In this document: piece by piece, positions 42,609-51,161 of the stretch
Position numbering within the stretch: the first letter of the stretch is position 1
Layout: every line of letters starts with the position of its first letter
Position numbers and translations under genes: made by a program
Notes under the pieces: generated by a model
Databases searched by the model: none
The model's input: only the letters and a program-made list of their open reading frames with translations
What the model was told of the DNA's origin: nothing
From: CAJCIY01 sp964245825
GTDB taxonomy: Bacteria > Actinomycetota > Actinomycetes > Mycobacteriales > CAJCIY01
DNA: 64,000 nt
Direction of reading: 5' to 3'
NCBI GenBank assembly: GCA_964245825.1
Contig: CAXTNT010000010.1
Coordinates: 75,776-139,775 of the forward strand

Positions 42609-43448
42609 TCAGGAGTGGCCGCCGGCGTCGCCGCTGTCAGCGTCGTCGACCGAGCCCAGCGTGTGCGCGGCGAGCCCGACCGGGTCGGCCGCCGCGTCGT
42701 CGTCGACCACCCCGGTCGGCGCTGCCGACGGCAGCACCATCGCCTCGGAGTGCGCGCCGCAGCCGTACGTCTCCGCGACGATACGGCCGTCGGCGGGCGC
42801 CATCTCGTTCGCACAGGCGCCGAAGACGCGTCCCAGGCTGCCGACCAGGCCGACGTAGAACCCGCACGAGCCGCACCGCTTGGGAGCGGCGACGGCGATA
42901 TCCGCGCTCGGGCCGTAGTCGCCGTCGTACCAGCGGTCGGCCGCCTCCTCGCGGCCGAGCGCCGACAGCACCCGGGGCCGGCCGATGCCCAGCTCGTACC
43001 AGAGGGAGTCGTCGATCCAGCCGGCGGTGTCGGCCAACCGCAGCACCAGCCGGGGGTCGTCCGCGGCGGTCGGCAGGATGTCGCCGGCGCCGACGTCGCC
43101 GGGGCGCAGCCGCTCCGACCACGGCACCCACTCGGGCGCCAGTACGGCCTCGGCGCCGGGCAGCAGCACCACGTCGTCGACGGTCGCGACCTTGGAGCGC
43201 GGCACCCGGACGACCTCGACCGCCCAGTACCACCCGACGTACGCCGGGTCGAGGCAGCCGAACGCGTGCACGGCGCCCTTGCCCCCGCCGCCGACGGCGA
43301 CGGGCCACACGCCGAGGTGCTCCCCCACGCGCTGGTACGGACCGGCCTCGGTCTCGGCCGCGACGCGGGCCAGCTCCAGCGCTCCGCTCAGGGTCGCGTC
43401 GACCGCGCCGGAAATCGACTCGGGCAACACGACGGTGGGAGTGCTCAC
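42609..43448 (-). CDS. DUF3027 protein with Cys-rich zinc-binding centre
   Basis: 279 residues from GTG. A conserved actinobacterial family. The first part has VGEHLGVWPVAVGGGGKGAV and YVGWYWAVEVVRVPRSKVAT, a beta-rich block. The central motif CGSCGFYVGLVGSLGRVFG, CANEMAPADG and YGCGAHSEA groups four Cys that probably bind zinc. An acidic tail follows. Its stop lies directly before the sacsin-like gene, with a possible CTGA overlap, so the two are expected to work together; the function is unknown. It starts 34 bases from a divergent MFS gene. Confidence 0.8.
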   Translation of the reverse strand: MSTPTVVLPESISGAVDATLSGALELARVAAETEAGPYQRVGEHLGVWPVAVGGGGKGAVHAFGCLDPAYVGWYWAVEVVRVPRSKVATVDDVVLLPGAEAVLAPEWVPWSERLRPGDVGAGDILPTAADDPRLVLRLADTAGWIDDSLWYELGIGRPRVLSALGREEAADRWYDGDYGPSADIAVAAPKRCGSCGFYVGLVGSLGRVFGACANEMAPADGRIVAETYGCGAHSEAMVLPSAAPTGVVDDDAAADPVGLAAHTLGSVDDADSGDAGGHS

Positions 43449-43481
43449 CGGCCCAGTGTCGCAGGTGGGAAAATCGGCGCC

Positions 43482-44738
43482 GTGGAGCTCTGGGGATCAC
43501 TGCGCGCCCGGCTGGGCCGCGGCGGCGCGCAACGCTCCGGCCTCACCGCCACCACGGACCTCAACATCGCGAACGCGGCCTGCGACGCCCTCGTCGCGGT
43601 CGCCCTGGCCAGCACCCTGTTCTTCGCGATCCCCACCGGCGAGGCTCGCGGCCGGGTGGCGCTCTACCTGCTGACCACCATGGCCCCGTTCGCCCTCGTG
43701 GCCCCCGTGGTCGGGCCGCTGCTGGACCGCGTCGGGCGCTTCCGACGCGTCTCGCTGGGCGCGACGCTGCTGGCCCGCGCGGTCATCGCGCTGATGATGG
43801 CCGGGCACACCGGCGGGCTCACGCTCTACCCGCTGGCGCTCGGTTCCCTGATCTGCTCCAAGGCGTACGGCGTCGCGCGCAGCGCGATCGTCCCGCGGGT
43901 CGTGCCGCCAGGTGGCAACCTCGTGGCGGTCAACTCACGGCTGCAGATCGCCTCCACCCTGGGTTCGGCGCTCGCGGCTCCCCTCGGCCTCGGGGTGGCC
44001 CACCTCTCCTTCGTCGGCTCCAGCGGGCTGCTGCGGCTGGCCGCCGTGGCCTACCTCGTCACCACACTGTTGCTGCTGCGGATGCCCCGCCACGTCGACG
44101 CGCCCCGCGCGCGAGCCGAGCACACCGCGGTGCTCCCGGTCGCGCTCGGGCGGCGCCGGCTGCTGGGCAACCTCCCGTTCGCGATGCACCGGGTGCTGCC
44201 CGTCCGCGGGTTGGTGGGGTTCCTCACGCTGTTCCTGGCGTTCTACCTGCGCCAGACCGGGCACTCGGCGCGGACGTTGGGCGTGCTCGCCGGGGTGGTC
44301 GTGGCGGGCAACCTGGTCGGACTCGTGCTGGGCCGGGCCAGCCGCAACCACAAGCCGGAGGGCATCATCGCGATCGCCCAGGTCGTGGCGGCGCTGGCCT
44401 GCATCGCGGCCGCGTCGTTCTTCTCGCTGACCGCGGCCCTGCTGCTGGCCGGGTTCGCGCAGCTCGCCGCGGTGATGGCCAAGCTCTGCCTGGACGCGGT
44501 CATGCAGCGCGACGTGCCCGAGAGCCGCCGCGCCTCGGCGTTCGGCGTCTCGGAGACGGCGTACCAGCTGGTCTGGGTGGCCGGCGGGGCACTGGGGCTG
44601 ATCCCCTTCACCGGCCGGCAGGGCTTCGTGCTGGCGGCGGCGCTGATGGTCGCGACCGTCCTGCTGAGCCTGCACCGGGCCAGAGCAGCGCCGGAGCCCG
44701 CCGAGGTCGAGGACCAGATCCCGGCCGGGCGGCGCTGA
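43482..44738 (+). CDS. MFS transporter
   Basis: 418 residues from GTG 43482. Twelve hydrophobic segments; the MFS loop motif is modified to GPLLDRVGRFRRVSLGATLL, and GLGRASRNHKPEG-like loop VLGRASRNHKPEGIIAIAQ lies in the second half. The N-terminus TDLNIANAACDALVAVALAS resembles an actinobacterial group of MFS proteins next to DUF3027/sacsin-like genes. The substrate is unknown. Its stop overlaps the mqnB start (TGATG), so it could take part in the menaquinone region only by co-expression. Confidence 0.75.
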   Translation: MELWGSLRARLGRGGAQRSGLTATTDLNIANAACDALVAVALASTLFFAIPTGEARGRVALYLLTTMAPFALVAPVVGPLLDRVGRFRRVSLGATLLARAVIALMMAGHTGGLTLYPLALGSLICSKAYGVARSAIVPRVVPPGGNLVAVNSRLQIASTLGSALAAPLGLGVAHLSFVGSSGLLRLAAVAYLVTTLLLLRMPRHVDAPRARAEHTAVLPVALGRRRLLGNLPFAMHRVLPVRGLVGFLTLFLAFYLRQTGHSARTLGVLAGVVVAGNLVGLVLGRASRNHKPEGIIAIAQVVAALACIAAASFFSLTAALLLAGFAQLAAVMAKLCLDAVMQRDVPESRRASAFGVSETAYQLVWVAGGALGLIPFTGRQGFVLAAALMVATVLLSLHRARAAPEPAEVEDQIPAGRR

Positions 44739-45355
44739 TGCTGCTGGTGGTGTGTGCCACCGAGATCGAGGCGGCGGCCGTGGCGCCCGCGGCGCGGGAG
44801 TCCTTCGCCATCGGCCCGTACGACGCCCGGGGCGGCGGCGCCCTGACCTGCCTCGTCGGGGGGATCGGCCCCGCGGCGGCCGCCGCGGCCACCGCGACGG
44901 CACTCGCACTCGGCCCGTACGACGCGGTGTTGTGCGCCGGGATCGCCGGTGGCTTCGGCGTCCCGGTCGGCGAGGTGGTCGTCGCCGACGCGATCGTGGC
45001 CGCCGACATCGGGGTCGAGGACGGCGGCTGGCAGAGCCTCGCGCCGCCGCTGGTCTCCGGTGGCGCCCGGCTGCTGCCGGGCGCGGTCTGCGGCCCGGTG
45101 CTCACCGTGTCGACGATCACCTCGACCGACACCCGGGCGCAGCAGCTACGGAGCCGCTTCCCCGGCGCGGTCGCCGAGGCCATGGAGGGCTACGGGATCG
45201 CCTGGGCGGCAGCGGGTTTCGGCATCCCCGCGTACGAGCTCCGGGGCATCTCCAACGCGGTCGGCCGCCGCGACCGGGCAGCCTGGGACGTGCCCGCCGC
45301 GCTGAGGGCGTTGACTGCAGTGATGCCCACCGTCATCGACCGCCTGGAGCCGTGA
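44738..45355 (+). CDS. mqnB: Futalosine hydrolase
   Basis: 205 residues. A nucleoside phosphorylase/MTAN-fold hydrolase that releases dehypoxanthine futalosine from futalosine in the alternative menaquinone pathway. MLLVVCATEIEAAAVAP at the start, CAGIAGGFGVPVGEVVVAD in the middle, and the signature AEAMEGYGIAWAAAGFG with RGISNAVGRRD at the end. The mqn genes are absent from organisms with the classical Men pathway. It overlaps the MFS gene by 1 base and the mqnD gene by 1 base. Confidence 0.92.
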   Translation: MLLVVCATEIEAAAVAPAARESFAIGPYDARGGGALTCLVGGIGPAAAAAATATALALGPYDAVLCAGIAGGFGVPVGEVVVADAIVAADIGVEDGGWQSLAPPLVSGGARLLPGAVCGPVLTVSTITSTDTRAQQLRSRFPGAVAEAMEGYGIAWAAAGFGIPAYELRGISNAVGRRDRAAWDVPAALRALTAVMPTVIDRLEP

Positions 45356-46188
45356 TGATCTTCCCGCCGCCGCTGTCGCTGGCCATCTCGCCGTGCCCCA
45401 ACGACACGTTCGCCTTCCATGCGTGGGTGCACGGCCTGGTCCCGGGCGCGCCGGCGGTGGCGGCCACGTACGACGACATCGACGTGTTGAACCAGCGGGC
45501 GCAGCGGGGCGAGCCGCAGGTGGTGAAGGTGAGCTACGGCGCGCTGCCGTGGCTGCTCGAGGACTACGCGCTGCTCGCCTCGGGGTCGGCGCTGGGGCGC
45601 GGCTGCGGCCCCCTGCTGCTGACCCGCGACGGCAGCATCGGCGCCCGTCCGGTGGTCGCCGTGCCGGGGGAGCGGACGACCGCGTACCTGCTGTTCCGGC
45701 TCTGGGCGGCCGAGCGCGGGCTGGACGTCGACGTCCGGGTGATGTCCTTCGAGACGATCATGCCGGCGGTGGCACGGGGCGAGGTCGACGCGGGCCTGGT
45801 CATCCACGAGTCGCGGTTCACCTACCCCTCCTTCGGGCTGGCCGCCGTCGCGGACCTCGGCGAGTGGTGGGAGGGGACCACCGGTCTCGCCATCCCGCTG
45901 GGCGGGATCCTCGCCCGGCGCGACGTCGACGCGCTGACCGTCGAGGTCTCGGTCCGGGCCTCGGTCGAGCTCGCCCGCAGCGACCCGATGGCCACCCGCG
46001 AGTACGTCCGCGCGTACGCCCAGGAGATGGACGACGAGGTCTGCCGGGCGCACATCGGGCTGTACGTCAACGACTTCACCGTGGACCTGGGCGAGCAGGG
46101 CTGGGCGGCGGTCCGTGGGCTGCTCGACCGGAGCGCCGCGGCGGGCCTCACCCCGACCGTCGGGACGGGTCTGCTGCAGCCGGTCTGA
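45355..46188 (+). CDS. mqnD: 1,4-dihydroxy-6-naphthoate synthase
   Basis: 277 residues. MqnD makes 1,4-dihydroxy-6-naphthoate from cyclic dehypoxanthine futalosine. The fold is a periplasmic-binding-protein type; LAISPCPNDTFAFHAWVHG is the family-specific N-terminus, followed by VVKVSYGALPWLLEDYALL, ASGSALGRGCGPLLL and DAGLVIHESRFTYPSFGL, the last with the catalytic His. The ATG overlaps mqnB's stop as TGATG (GTG 45352 is an alternative). mqnA and mqnC are not in the window, so the pathway is split over the genome. Confidence 0.93.
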   Translation: MIFPPPLSLAISPCPNDTFAFHAWVHGLVPGAPAVAATYDDIDVLNQRAQRGEPQVVKVSYGALPWLLEDYALLASGSALGRGCGPLLLTRDGSIGARPVVAVPGERTTAYLLFRLWAAERGLDVDVRVMSFETIMPAVARGEVDAGLVIHESRFTYPSFGLAAVADLGEWWEGTTGLAIPLGGILARRDVDALTVEVSVRASVELARSDPMATREYVRAYAQEMDDEVCRAHIGLYVNDFTVDLGEQGWAAVRGLLDRSAAAGLTPTVGTGLLQPV

Positions 46189-46191
46189 CGC

Positions 46192-47223
46192 TCAGGCGGG
46201 CTGGTAGTGCCGGACCCCGTCGACGTCCTGCGCCGCGAGCCGGCCCTGGGCGGCCAGTAGCTGGAGGTGCGCCCCGGTCTCGCCCACCGCCAGCATCTGG
46301 TTGAACGTGTCCAGGTCCGCGAACGCGTGCTCGCGCCGCGTCCAGGTGAGCAGGCCGGCCACCGCCAGGCCGGTGCTCGCCCCCGCCAGCACCGCCGTCT
46401 CGGTCTCGTCCAACCGGCGCCCGTGGTGGTCGACCAGCTCGTCCACCCGGGCGTGCACCGACGGTGCCACCGGCCCGTGCGCGGGCAGCAGCACCGCGTC
46501 CGGCCGCGAGCGCATCAGCGCCAGCGAGTTCAGAAAGTCGCCGAGGGGGTTCGGCGAGAGCACCGGTTCGAGGCCGATGGACGGCGTGATCTGGGGCAGC
46601 ACGTGGTCGCCCGCGAACAGCAGGCCCGCGTCGAGGTCGTGGAAGACGACGTGCCCGCGGGTGTGGCCAGGGGTCTCGACCACCTCCAGCGTGCGACCCG
46701 CCTCGGTGACCAGCGGACCCCCGACCAGCCATTCGTCGGGCATCTCGACGTCCTTGTCGCGGCCATCACCCTCGACCTTCGCCAGGACCTCCGCAGCGAC
46801 CGCCTCCGCCCCCATCAGCCGCAGCATGCGCAGCTGCGCCCCGAACGGCTTCCGGCCGCGGTCGAGCGCGTCCTCGAGCCCCGGCCGCTCACCCGCGCCG
46901 AGCGCCACCGTGTTGCCGAACTCGCGGCGCAGCGCGATCGCCTGCGTGTAATGGTCGCGGTGGACGTGGGTCACCAGGAAGCGGCGGATGTCGGCCGGGC
47001 CCAGGCCCAGCTGGGCGAGGCTGGTCACCAGCAGCGCGCGCGCCTCGGGGATCGACCAGCCCGAGTCGATGGCGAGCACGGCCTCCGGACCGACGACGAC
47101 ATAGACGTTGACGGCCCGCAGGCCGTCCTGGGGCAGCGGGAGCGGGATCCGGAACACCCCCGGGGCGACCTCGTCGACGGCCGGCTCGGCCCAGGCACCG
47201 CGGCCGCTGCGGGTTTCGGTCAT
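46192..47223 (-). CDS. MBL fold metallo-hydrolase
   Basis: 343 residues. FLVTHVHRDHYTQAIALRRE provides the HxHxDH zinc site, EVVETPGHTRGHVVFH the second His, GLLFAGDHVLPQITPSIGL the bridging Asp, and VLLPAHGPV the last His. This subgroup has a C-terminal winged-helix-like extension (LLTWTRREHAFADLDTFNQ) as in beta-lactamase-like proteins related to LACTB2. Substrate unknown; hydrolysis of a thioester or lactone is plausible. It converges on mqnD with only 3 bases between stop codons. ATG 47223 is used; GTG 47232 is upstream in frame. Confidence 0.85.
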   Translation of the reverse strand: MTETRSGRGAWAEPAVDEVAPGVFRIPLPLPQDGLRAVNVYVVVGPEAVLAIDSGWSIPEARALLVTSLAQLGLGPADIRRFLVTHVHRDHYTQAIALRREFGNTVALGAGERPGLEDALDRGRKPFGAQLRMLRLMGAEAVAAEVLAKVEGDGRDKDVEMPDEWLVGGPLVTEAGRTLEVVETPGHTRGHVVFHDLDAGLLFAGDHVLPQITPSIGLEPVLSPNPLGDFLNSLALMRSRPDAVLLPAHGPVAPSVHARVDELVDHHGRRLDETETAVLAGASTGLAVAGLLTWTRREHAFADLDTFNQMLAVGETGAHLQLLAAQGRLAAQDVDGVRHYQPA

Positions 47224-47322
47224 GGCCGACACCCTGCCCTACCACTCGGAACGGGTCGCGCGAGCCCGCGGCGTACGCGGGTGGACGGGCTTGGCTCCTG
47301 CCCTGGCGGGCAGGTCAGCACG

Positions 47323-48852
47323 GTGACCCGCGCGCCAGCCCGCTCCCCCGCGTCCGGGGCCGACGACGCGTACACGCCGGACCCCAACCGGTGGAAGGCG
47401 CTGACGATCTGCCTCGTCGCGGGGTTCATGACCCTGCTCGACGTGAGCATCGTCAACGTCGCGCTGCCCAGCATCCAGAGCGGTCTCGGTGCCGGCGAGA
47501 ACGCGCTGTCCTGGGTCGTCTCCGGCTACGCGCTCGCCTTCGGCCTGCTGCTGGTGCCGGCCGGCCGGATCGGGGACGCGCGCGGCCGGCGGCCCGTGTT
47601 CATGGCCGGGCTCACCCTGTTCACGGTGGCGAGCGCCGCCTGCGGGTTCGCCCCCGACGCCGGCCTGCTCATCGCCGCCCGGCTGGTCCAGGGCTTCGCC
47701 GGCGGCCTGGTCACCCCCCAGGTCAGCGGCCTGATCCAGTCGCTGTTCCGGGGGCGGGAGCGGGCCAGGGCCTTCGGGCTGTTCGGCGCCACCGTCGGCA
47801 TCTCCACGGCGGTCGGTCCGCTGGTCGGCGGCGGTCTGATCGCGCTGTTCGGCGCGCATACGGGGTGGCGGTTCGTGTTCTTCGTGAACGTCCCCATCGG
47901 TCTCGCCGCGCTGCCGCTGGCCCGCGCGCTGATCCCGCACCAACCGCGCGTGGGCACGAGGCAGGAGAGCCAGGACCTGGACCCGGTGGGTGTCGTGCTG
48001 CTCGGGCTCGCGGTCCTCTGCATCATCCTGCCGTTCATCGAGCAGCGGACGTGGCACTCGCCGGTGCGCCCGCTGCTGTTCCCGGTGGCAGCGGTGCTGC
48101 TGGCCGGCTTCGTCTGGTGGGAGCGCCGGCACAAGGCCCGCGGCGGCGAGCCGGTCGTCGACTTCGCCCTGTTCACCCGGCCCAGCTACTCCTATGGCGC
48201 CGGCGTGGGCCTGCTCTACTTCGCCGGCTTCACCGCCATCTTCTTCGTGTACGCGCAGGCGCTGCAGGACGGCTTCCACTACGCGGCCTGGCAGTCGGGC
48301 CTGGCGGTGATGCCCTTCGCGCTCGGCTCGGCCGCCACCGCGGCGGTGGGCGGGCGAATCGTCGGCAGGCTCGGGCGGAAGCTGGTCGTCGCCGGCCTGC
48401 TGATGGTGACCGTCGGGCTCGTCGGCACGATGGTCGCGGCGCACGAGGTCGACAGCCGAAGCCTGGGCTGGGCTGCCGCGGCGCCGCTGCTGGTAGCCGG
48501 GCTGGGCAGCGGGTTCGTGATCACCCCGAACATCACCCTGACGCTCTCGGAGGTGCCGGTACGCCGGGCGGGAGTCGCCGGCGGCGTGCTGCAGACCGGC
48601 CAGCGGATCGGGTCGGCGGCCGGCATCGCGATCACCGGCAGCGTCTACTACGGGGCGCTCGCGGCCGGCGGCCGTCCCGACTTCGGGGGCGCTGCAGAAG
48701 GGGCTGGTCGTGGTCACCGTCTTCACGGTCGTCGCCCTGCTGTTGGGGCTGGTCGACGCGCTCACCGGCCGCGGGCTCAACCCGGCTGCGACCACGCGCA
48801 GCTGATCCGATCAGTCAGAACGTGGCGTCGTCGGGGCGGCGCGAGGTTCTGA
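47323..48852 (+). CDS. MFS transporter (DHA2/14-TMS), frameshifted near its C-terminus
   Basis: Drug:H+ antiporter-2 type protein. The coding frame from GTG 47323 has LVAGFMTLLDVSIVNVALPS, VVSGYALAFGLLLVPAGRIG and AFGLFGATVGISTAVGPLVG (motif C), and runs well through 13 transmembrane segments. After a G5 run at 48685-48689 the frame turns into hydrophilic Arg/Gly sequence to 48852, whereas the +1 frame continues with LQKGLVVVTVFTVVALLLGL, the expected last helix, and stops at 48805 just before a hairpin. One base is probably extra: a mutation or a sequencing error. Its upstream neighbour is a divergent MBL gene. Confidence 0.8.
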   Translation: MTRAPARSPASGADDAYTPDPNRWKALTICLVAGFMTLLDVSIVNVALPSIQSGLGAGENALSWVVSGYALAFGLLLVPAGRIGDARGRRPVFMAGLTLFTVASAACGFAPDAGLLIAARLVQGFAGGLVTPQVSGLIQSLFRGRERARAFGLFGATVGISTAVGPLVGGGLIALFGAHTGWRFVFFVNVPIGLAALPLARALIPHQPRVGTRQESQDLDPVGVVLLGLAVLCIILPFIEQRTWHSPVRPLLFPVAAVLLAGFVWWERRHKARGGEPVVDFALFTRPSYSYGAGVGLLYFAGFTAIFFVYAQALQDGFHYAAWQSGLAVMPFALGSAATAAVGGRIVGRLGRKLVVAGLLMVTVGLVGTMVAAHEVDSRSLGWAAAAPLLVAGLGSGFVITPNITLTLSEVPVRRAGVAGGVLQTGQRIGSAAGIAITGSVYYGALAAGGRPDFGGAAEGAGRGHRLHGRRPAVGAGRRAHRPRAQPGCDHAQLIRSVRTWRRRGGARF

Positions 48853-48862
48853 CTGATCGGAT
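48805..48862. terminator. Perfect 17-bp hairpin after the MFS gene
   Basis: ATCCGATCAGTCAGAAC pairs perfectly with GTTCTGACTGATCGGAT around a 24-base loop. It begins at the last base of the shifted-frame stop codon, so it should terminate the MFS transcript. That position supports 48805 rather than 48852 as the true end of the gene. Confidence 0.75.
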
Positions 48863-48942
48863 GACCCGACCGGCTCAACAGTCGCCCTGAACGGGCCGAC
48901 AACAGGCAGGAGGGACACGACCACCGGGGAGAGGACATCGGG

Positions 48943-49791
48943 ATGACGACGACGTGCGTACTGGGTCATGGCTGGAACGAGGGCTGGGTGCTCTGCCCGA
49001 CGTGCGGGTTCGGCAAGCGCAACCTGCCCGGCGCCCATGAGCCGGTCGCCGAGCTCGCCCGGACGTTGAAGCAGACCATCCGCGAGCCGGTCCTCGTCGG
49101 CACGACCCCGGCCGCAGGCCCCTCGAGCGACGGCCCCTCGAGCGACGGCCCGCCACAGCCGGTCGCTGACCGGATCCTGAGCCCCGACGGCTACTGGGCC
49201 TGGGACGGCGCCGAGTGGGTACCCGCCGACCAGCCCCCGGCGGCACCGGAGCCCGAACGGGCCGTCGACGCGCCGACACCGGTCACCGACGCCAGCCTCG
49301 ACCCCGCTGCCGCCGAGCTCGCATTCACGACCGAGTTCACGACCGAGCCCACGACCGACCTCACGACCGAGTTCGCGAACCACGTCACAGCCGACCTCAC
49401 GACCGACTTCACCCGCGACCGGGCGACCGCGCTCGCGGCTCATCCGGCCGGCGGCCCCGCGGCCACTCCTCCGGCTGGCGGCCCCGCGGGCACCGGTCCG
49501 ACCGGCGGCCCCGCGGCCACCTCTCCGGCTGGCAGCCTCGCGGCCAACGGCGAGACCGAGCCGGGGGCAGAGCTGACCCTCGACCTCGCCGCCCCCCAGC
49601 GCTCACAGCCGGCGGCCGCCACGCAGGCGGCCGTCGATCTCGTGGCTGACCCGGAGCAGGAGCCGGACACCGCCCCGGCCGGCCGCCGGCACCTGCGACT
49701 CGACCATCGCCTCGCCCTGGGCGCGCTGGTGGTCCTGACGGCAGTAGTCAGCAGCGACTTCGCGTACGGGCTCCCACCGCTCGGCCACTAA
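48943..49791 (+). CDS. Zinc-ribbon, repeat-rich membrane protein of unknown function
   Basis: 282 residues. The N-terminus has a small Cys motif: TCVLGHGWNEGWVLCPTCGF with Cys and CPTC, possibly a zinc ribbon. SPDGYWAWDGAEWVPA (about residues 79-94) resembles the Trp-rich DUF2510-like motif of actinobacterial membrane proteins. A long low-complexity part follows, with TTEFTTEPTTDLTTEF and AGGPAATPP repeats encoded by tandem DNA units, then a single helix (LALGALVVLTAVVSS) close to the end. The topology suggests a cytoplasmic domain held by a C-terminal helix. No function can be assigned. Confidence 0.6.
   Translation: MTTTCVLGHGWNEGWVLCPTCGFGKRNLPGAHEPVAELARTLKQTIREPVLVGTTPAAGPSSDGPSSDGPPQPVADRILSPDGYWAWDGAEWVPADQPPAAPEPERAVDAPTPVTDASLDPAAAELAFTTEFTTEPTTDLTTEFANHVTADLTTDFTRDRATALAAHPAGGPAATPPAGGPAGTGPTGGPAATSPAGSLAANGETEPGAELTLDLAAPQRSQPAAATQAAVDLVADPEQEPDTAPAGRRHLRLDHRLALGALVVLTAVVSSDFAYGLPPLGH
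49327..49545. repeat. Coding tandem repeats (12-bp and 27-bp units)
   Basis: Bases about 49327-49374 carry four 12-bp units of the type ACGACCGAGTTC. Bases about 49450-49545 carry three and a half 27-bp units starting GGCGGCCCCGCGG. Both encode the low-complexity part of the surrounding gene. Both unit sizes are multiples of three, so the frame is kept when copies change. Confidence 0.7.
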
Positions 49792-49797
49792 CCGACC

Positions 49798-50196
49798 TCA
49801 GACCTCCAGCTGGCCGGCCACCGCGTGCACGATCTGTGCGACCTGCTTGGCCCTCGCGCGCTCTGGGTAGCGGCCGCGGCGCAGGTCCTCCTGGACGGTC
49901 TCGAGCACCCGCACCATGTCCTCGATCATCGCGTGCAGCTCGTCGGGTGAGCGCCGCTCGCTGACCGGAACCGGCTTGGGTCCGATCGTCGGTGGCGCCT
50001 CCAGCACCCGCAGCGACAACGCCTGCTCACCACGACGGCCGGCCGCGACCCCGAACTCGACCCGGCTGCCGGGCTTCAGCTCTTCGATGCCGGCCGGCAG
50101 GGCGCCCTTCGGCACGAACACGTCCCCCCCGTCGTCGCGCGTGACGAAGCCGAAGCCCTTGTCCTTGTCGTACCACTTGACCTTGCCGCTGGGCAC
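49798..50196 (-). CDS. Cold-shock domain protein with C-terminal extension
   Basis: 132 residues from GTG 50196. Residues 1-65 are a cold-shock domain: PSGKVKWYDKDKGFGFVTRD contains RNP1 (KGFGFV), and DVFVPKGALPAGIEELKPG contains RNP2, where Pro replaces the usual His. It should bind single-stranded nucleic acid as an RNA chaperone. The second half (helical, LHAMIEDMVRVLETVQEDLR) is an extension found in long actinobacterial Csp-like proteins. It is divergent from the APH-like gene. Confidence 0.88.
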   Translation of the reverse strand: MPSGKVKWYDKDKGFGFVTRDDGGDVFVPKGALPAGIEELKPGSRVEFGVAAGRRGEQALSLRVLEAPPTIGPKPVPVSERRSPDELHAMIEDMVRVLETVQEDLRRGRYPERARAKQVAQIVHAVAGQLEV

Positions 50197-50302
50197 CGAA
50201 GTCCTGCCGATCTGAGCCGCGCACGAGAAGGGCGCGCACGTCGCGCGCCCGGAGGCCAGGATACGGCGCGGCGAACAGCGGACGCTACGGAGAAGAGGCC
50301 CG

Positions 50303-51106
50303 GTGCCCGTCCCCACCACCCAGGAGGCAATCGCGGCGTCCGTGGCGGTCGCCAGGGCGCTGGGCCTGCCGACGGGTGACCCCGTCGTGATCGCCGACGG
50401 CTACTCCGTGCGCGTGCACCTACGGCCGGCTCCGGTGGTCACCCGGGTGGTGACACGCGGTCGGCTTCTGCGCGGTGATCCACTGCCGTGGCTCCGCCGC
50501 GAGGTGGCCGTCGCCCGCTGGCTGGCCGACAGTGGCGCGCCGGTCGTCCCGCCCTGGTCGGACCCGGGACCGCACCGCGGAGCCGGCCACGACGTGAGCC
50601 TCTGGACGTACCTGCCGGACACCGGGCGCACGGTGGAGCCGGCGGCGTTCGGGGCGCTCGTGGGCGAACTGCACGCGGTGGCAGCGGGCTATCCGCACCC
50701 GCTGCCGCGGCTGGTGGGACCGCTGACCGACATCGCCGCGGCGCGCCTGCGGAGCAACGACTCGCTGCTGCACGCCGCTGCCGACGCCGTGTTGCCACTC
50801 GTGGCGGTGATGCCGGGGCGGCCGCTGCACGGCGACGCCCACACCGGGAACGTGCTGATGACTCCGGACGGTCCACGCTGGCTGGACTTCGAGGACGTCT
50901 GCCTCGGGCCGGTCGAGTGGGACCTCGCCTCCAGGACGGTGACTTCGGCCGCGGTGGCTGCGTACCCGGGCGCGGTGGACGCCGGCCGGCTAGCCGTGCT
51001 GCGTGACCTGCGGCGGCTGCAGACCCTCGCCGGCGTGCTCACCGACGACGTGCAGGACCGCCGGCTCCACCAGGAGCTGGCCGCCGCGCTGCGTCAGCGG
51101 CTCTGA
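50303..51106 (+). CDS. Aminoglycoside phosphotransferase-like (APH/ChoK) kinase
   Basis: 267 residues from GTG. The APH core is visible: RPLHGDAHTGNVLMTPDG carries the catalytic HGDxxxxN, and RWLDFEDVCLGPVEWDLA the metal-binding D in LDFED. The N-lobe is shortened, with VVTRVVTRGRL and LRREVAVARWLADSGAPVV. It probably phosphorylates a small molecule or an amino alcohol; resistance is possible but not shown. It starts close to the divergent cold-shock gene and ends 55 bases before the helicase-associated gene. Confidence 0.8.
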   Translation: MPVPTTQEAIAASVAVARALGLPTGDPVVIADGYSVRVHLRPAPVVTRVVTRGRLLRGDPLPWLRREVAVARWLADSGAPVVPPWSDPGPHRGAGHDVSLWTYLPDTGRTVEPAAFGALVGELHAVAAGYPHPLPRLVGPLTDIAAARLRSNDSLLHAAADAVLPLVAVMPGRPLHGDAHTGNVLMTPDGPRWLDFEDVCLGPVEWDLASRTVTSAAVAAYPGAVDAGRLAVLRDLRRLQTLAGVLTDDVQDRRLHQELAAALRQRL

Positions 51107-51161
51107 CCGCGGGAGATCTCCGCGGCGCGCGCCCGGCACGAGCCCGACTAGCGTTCGGGGG

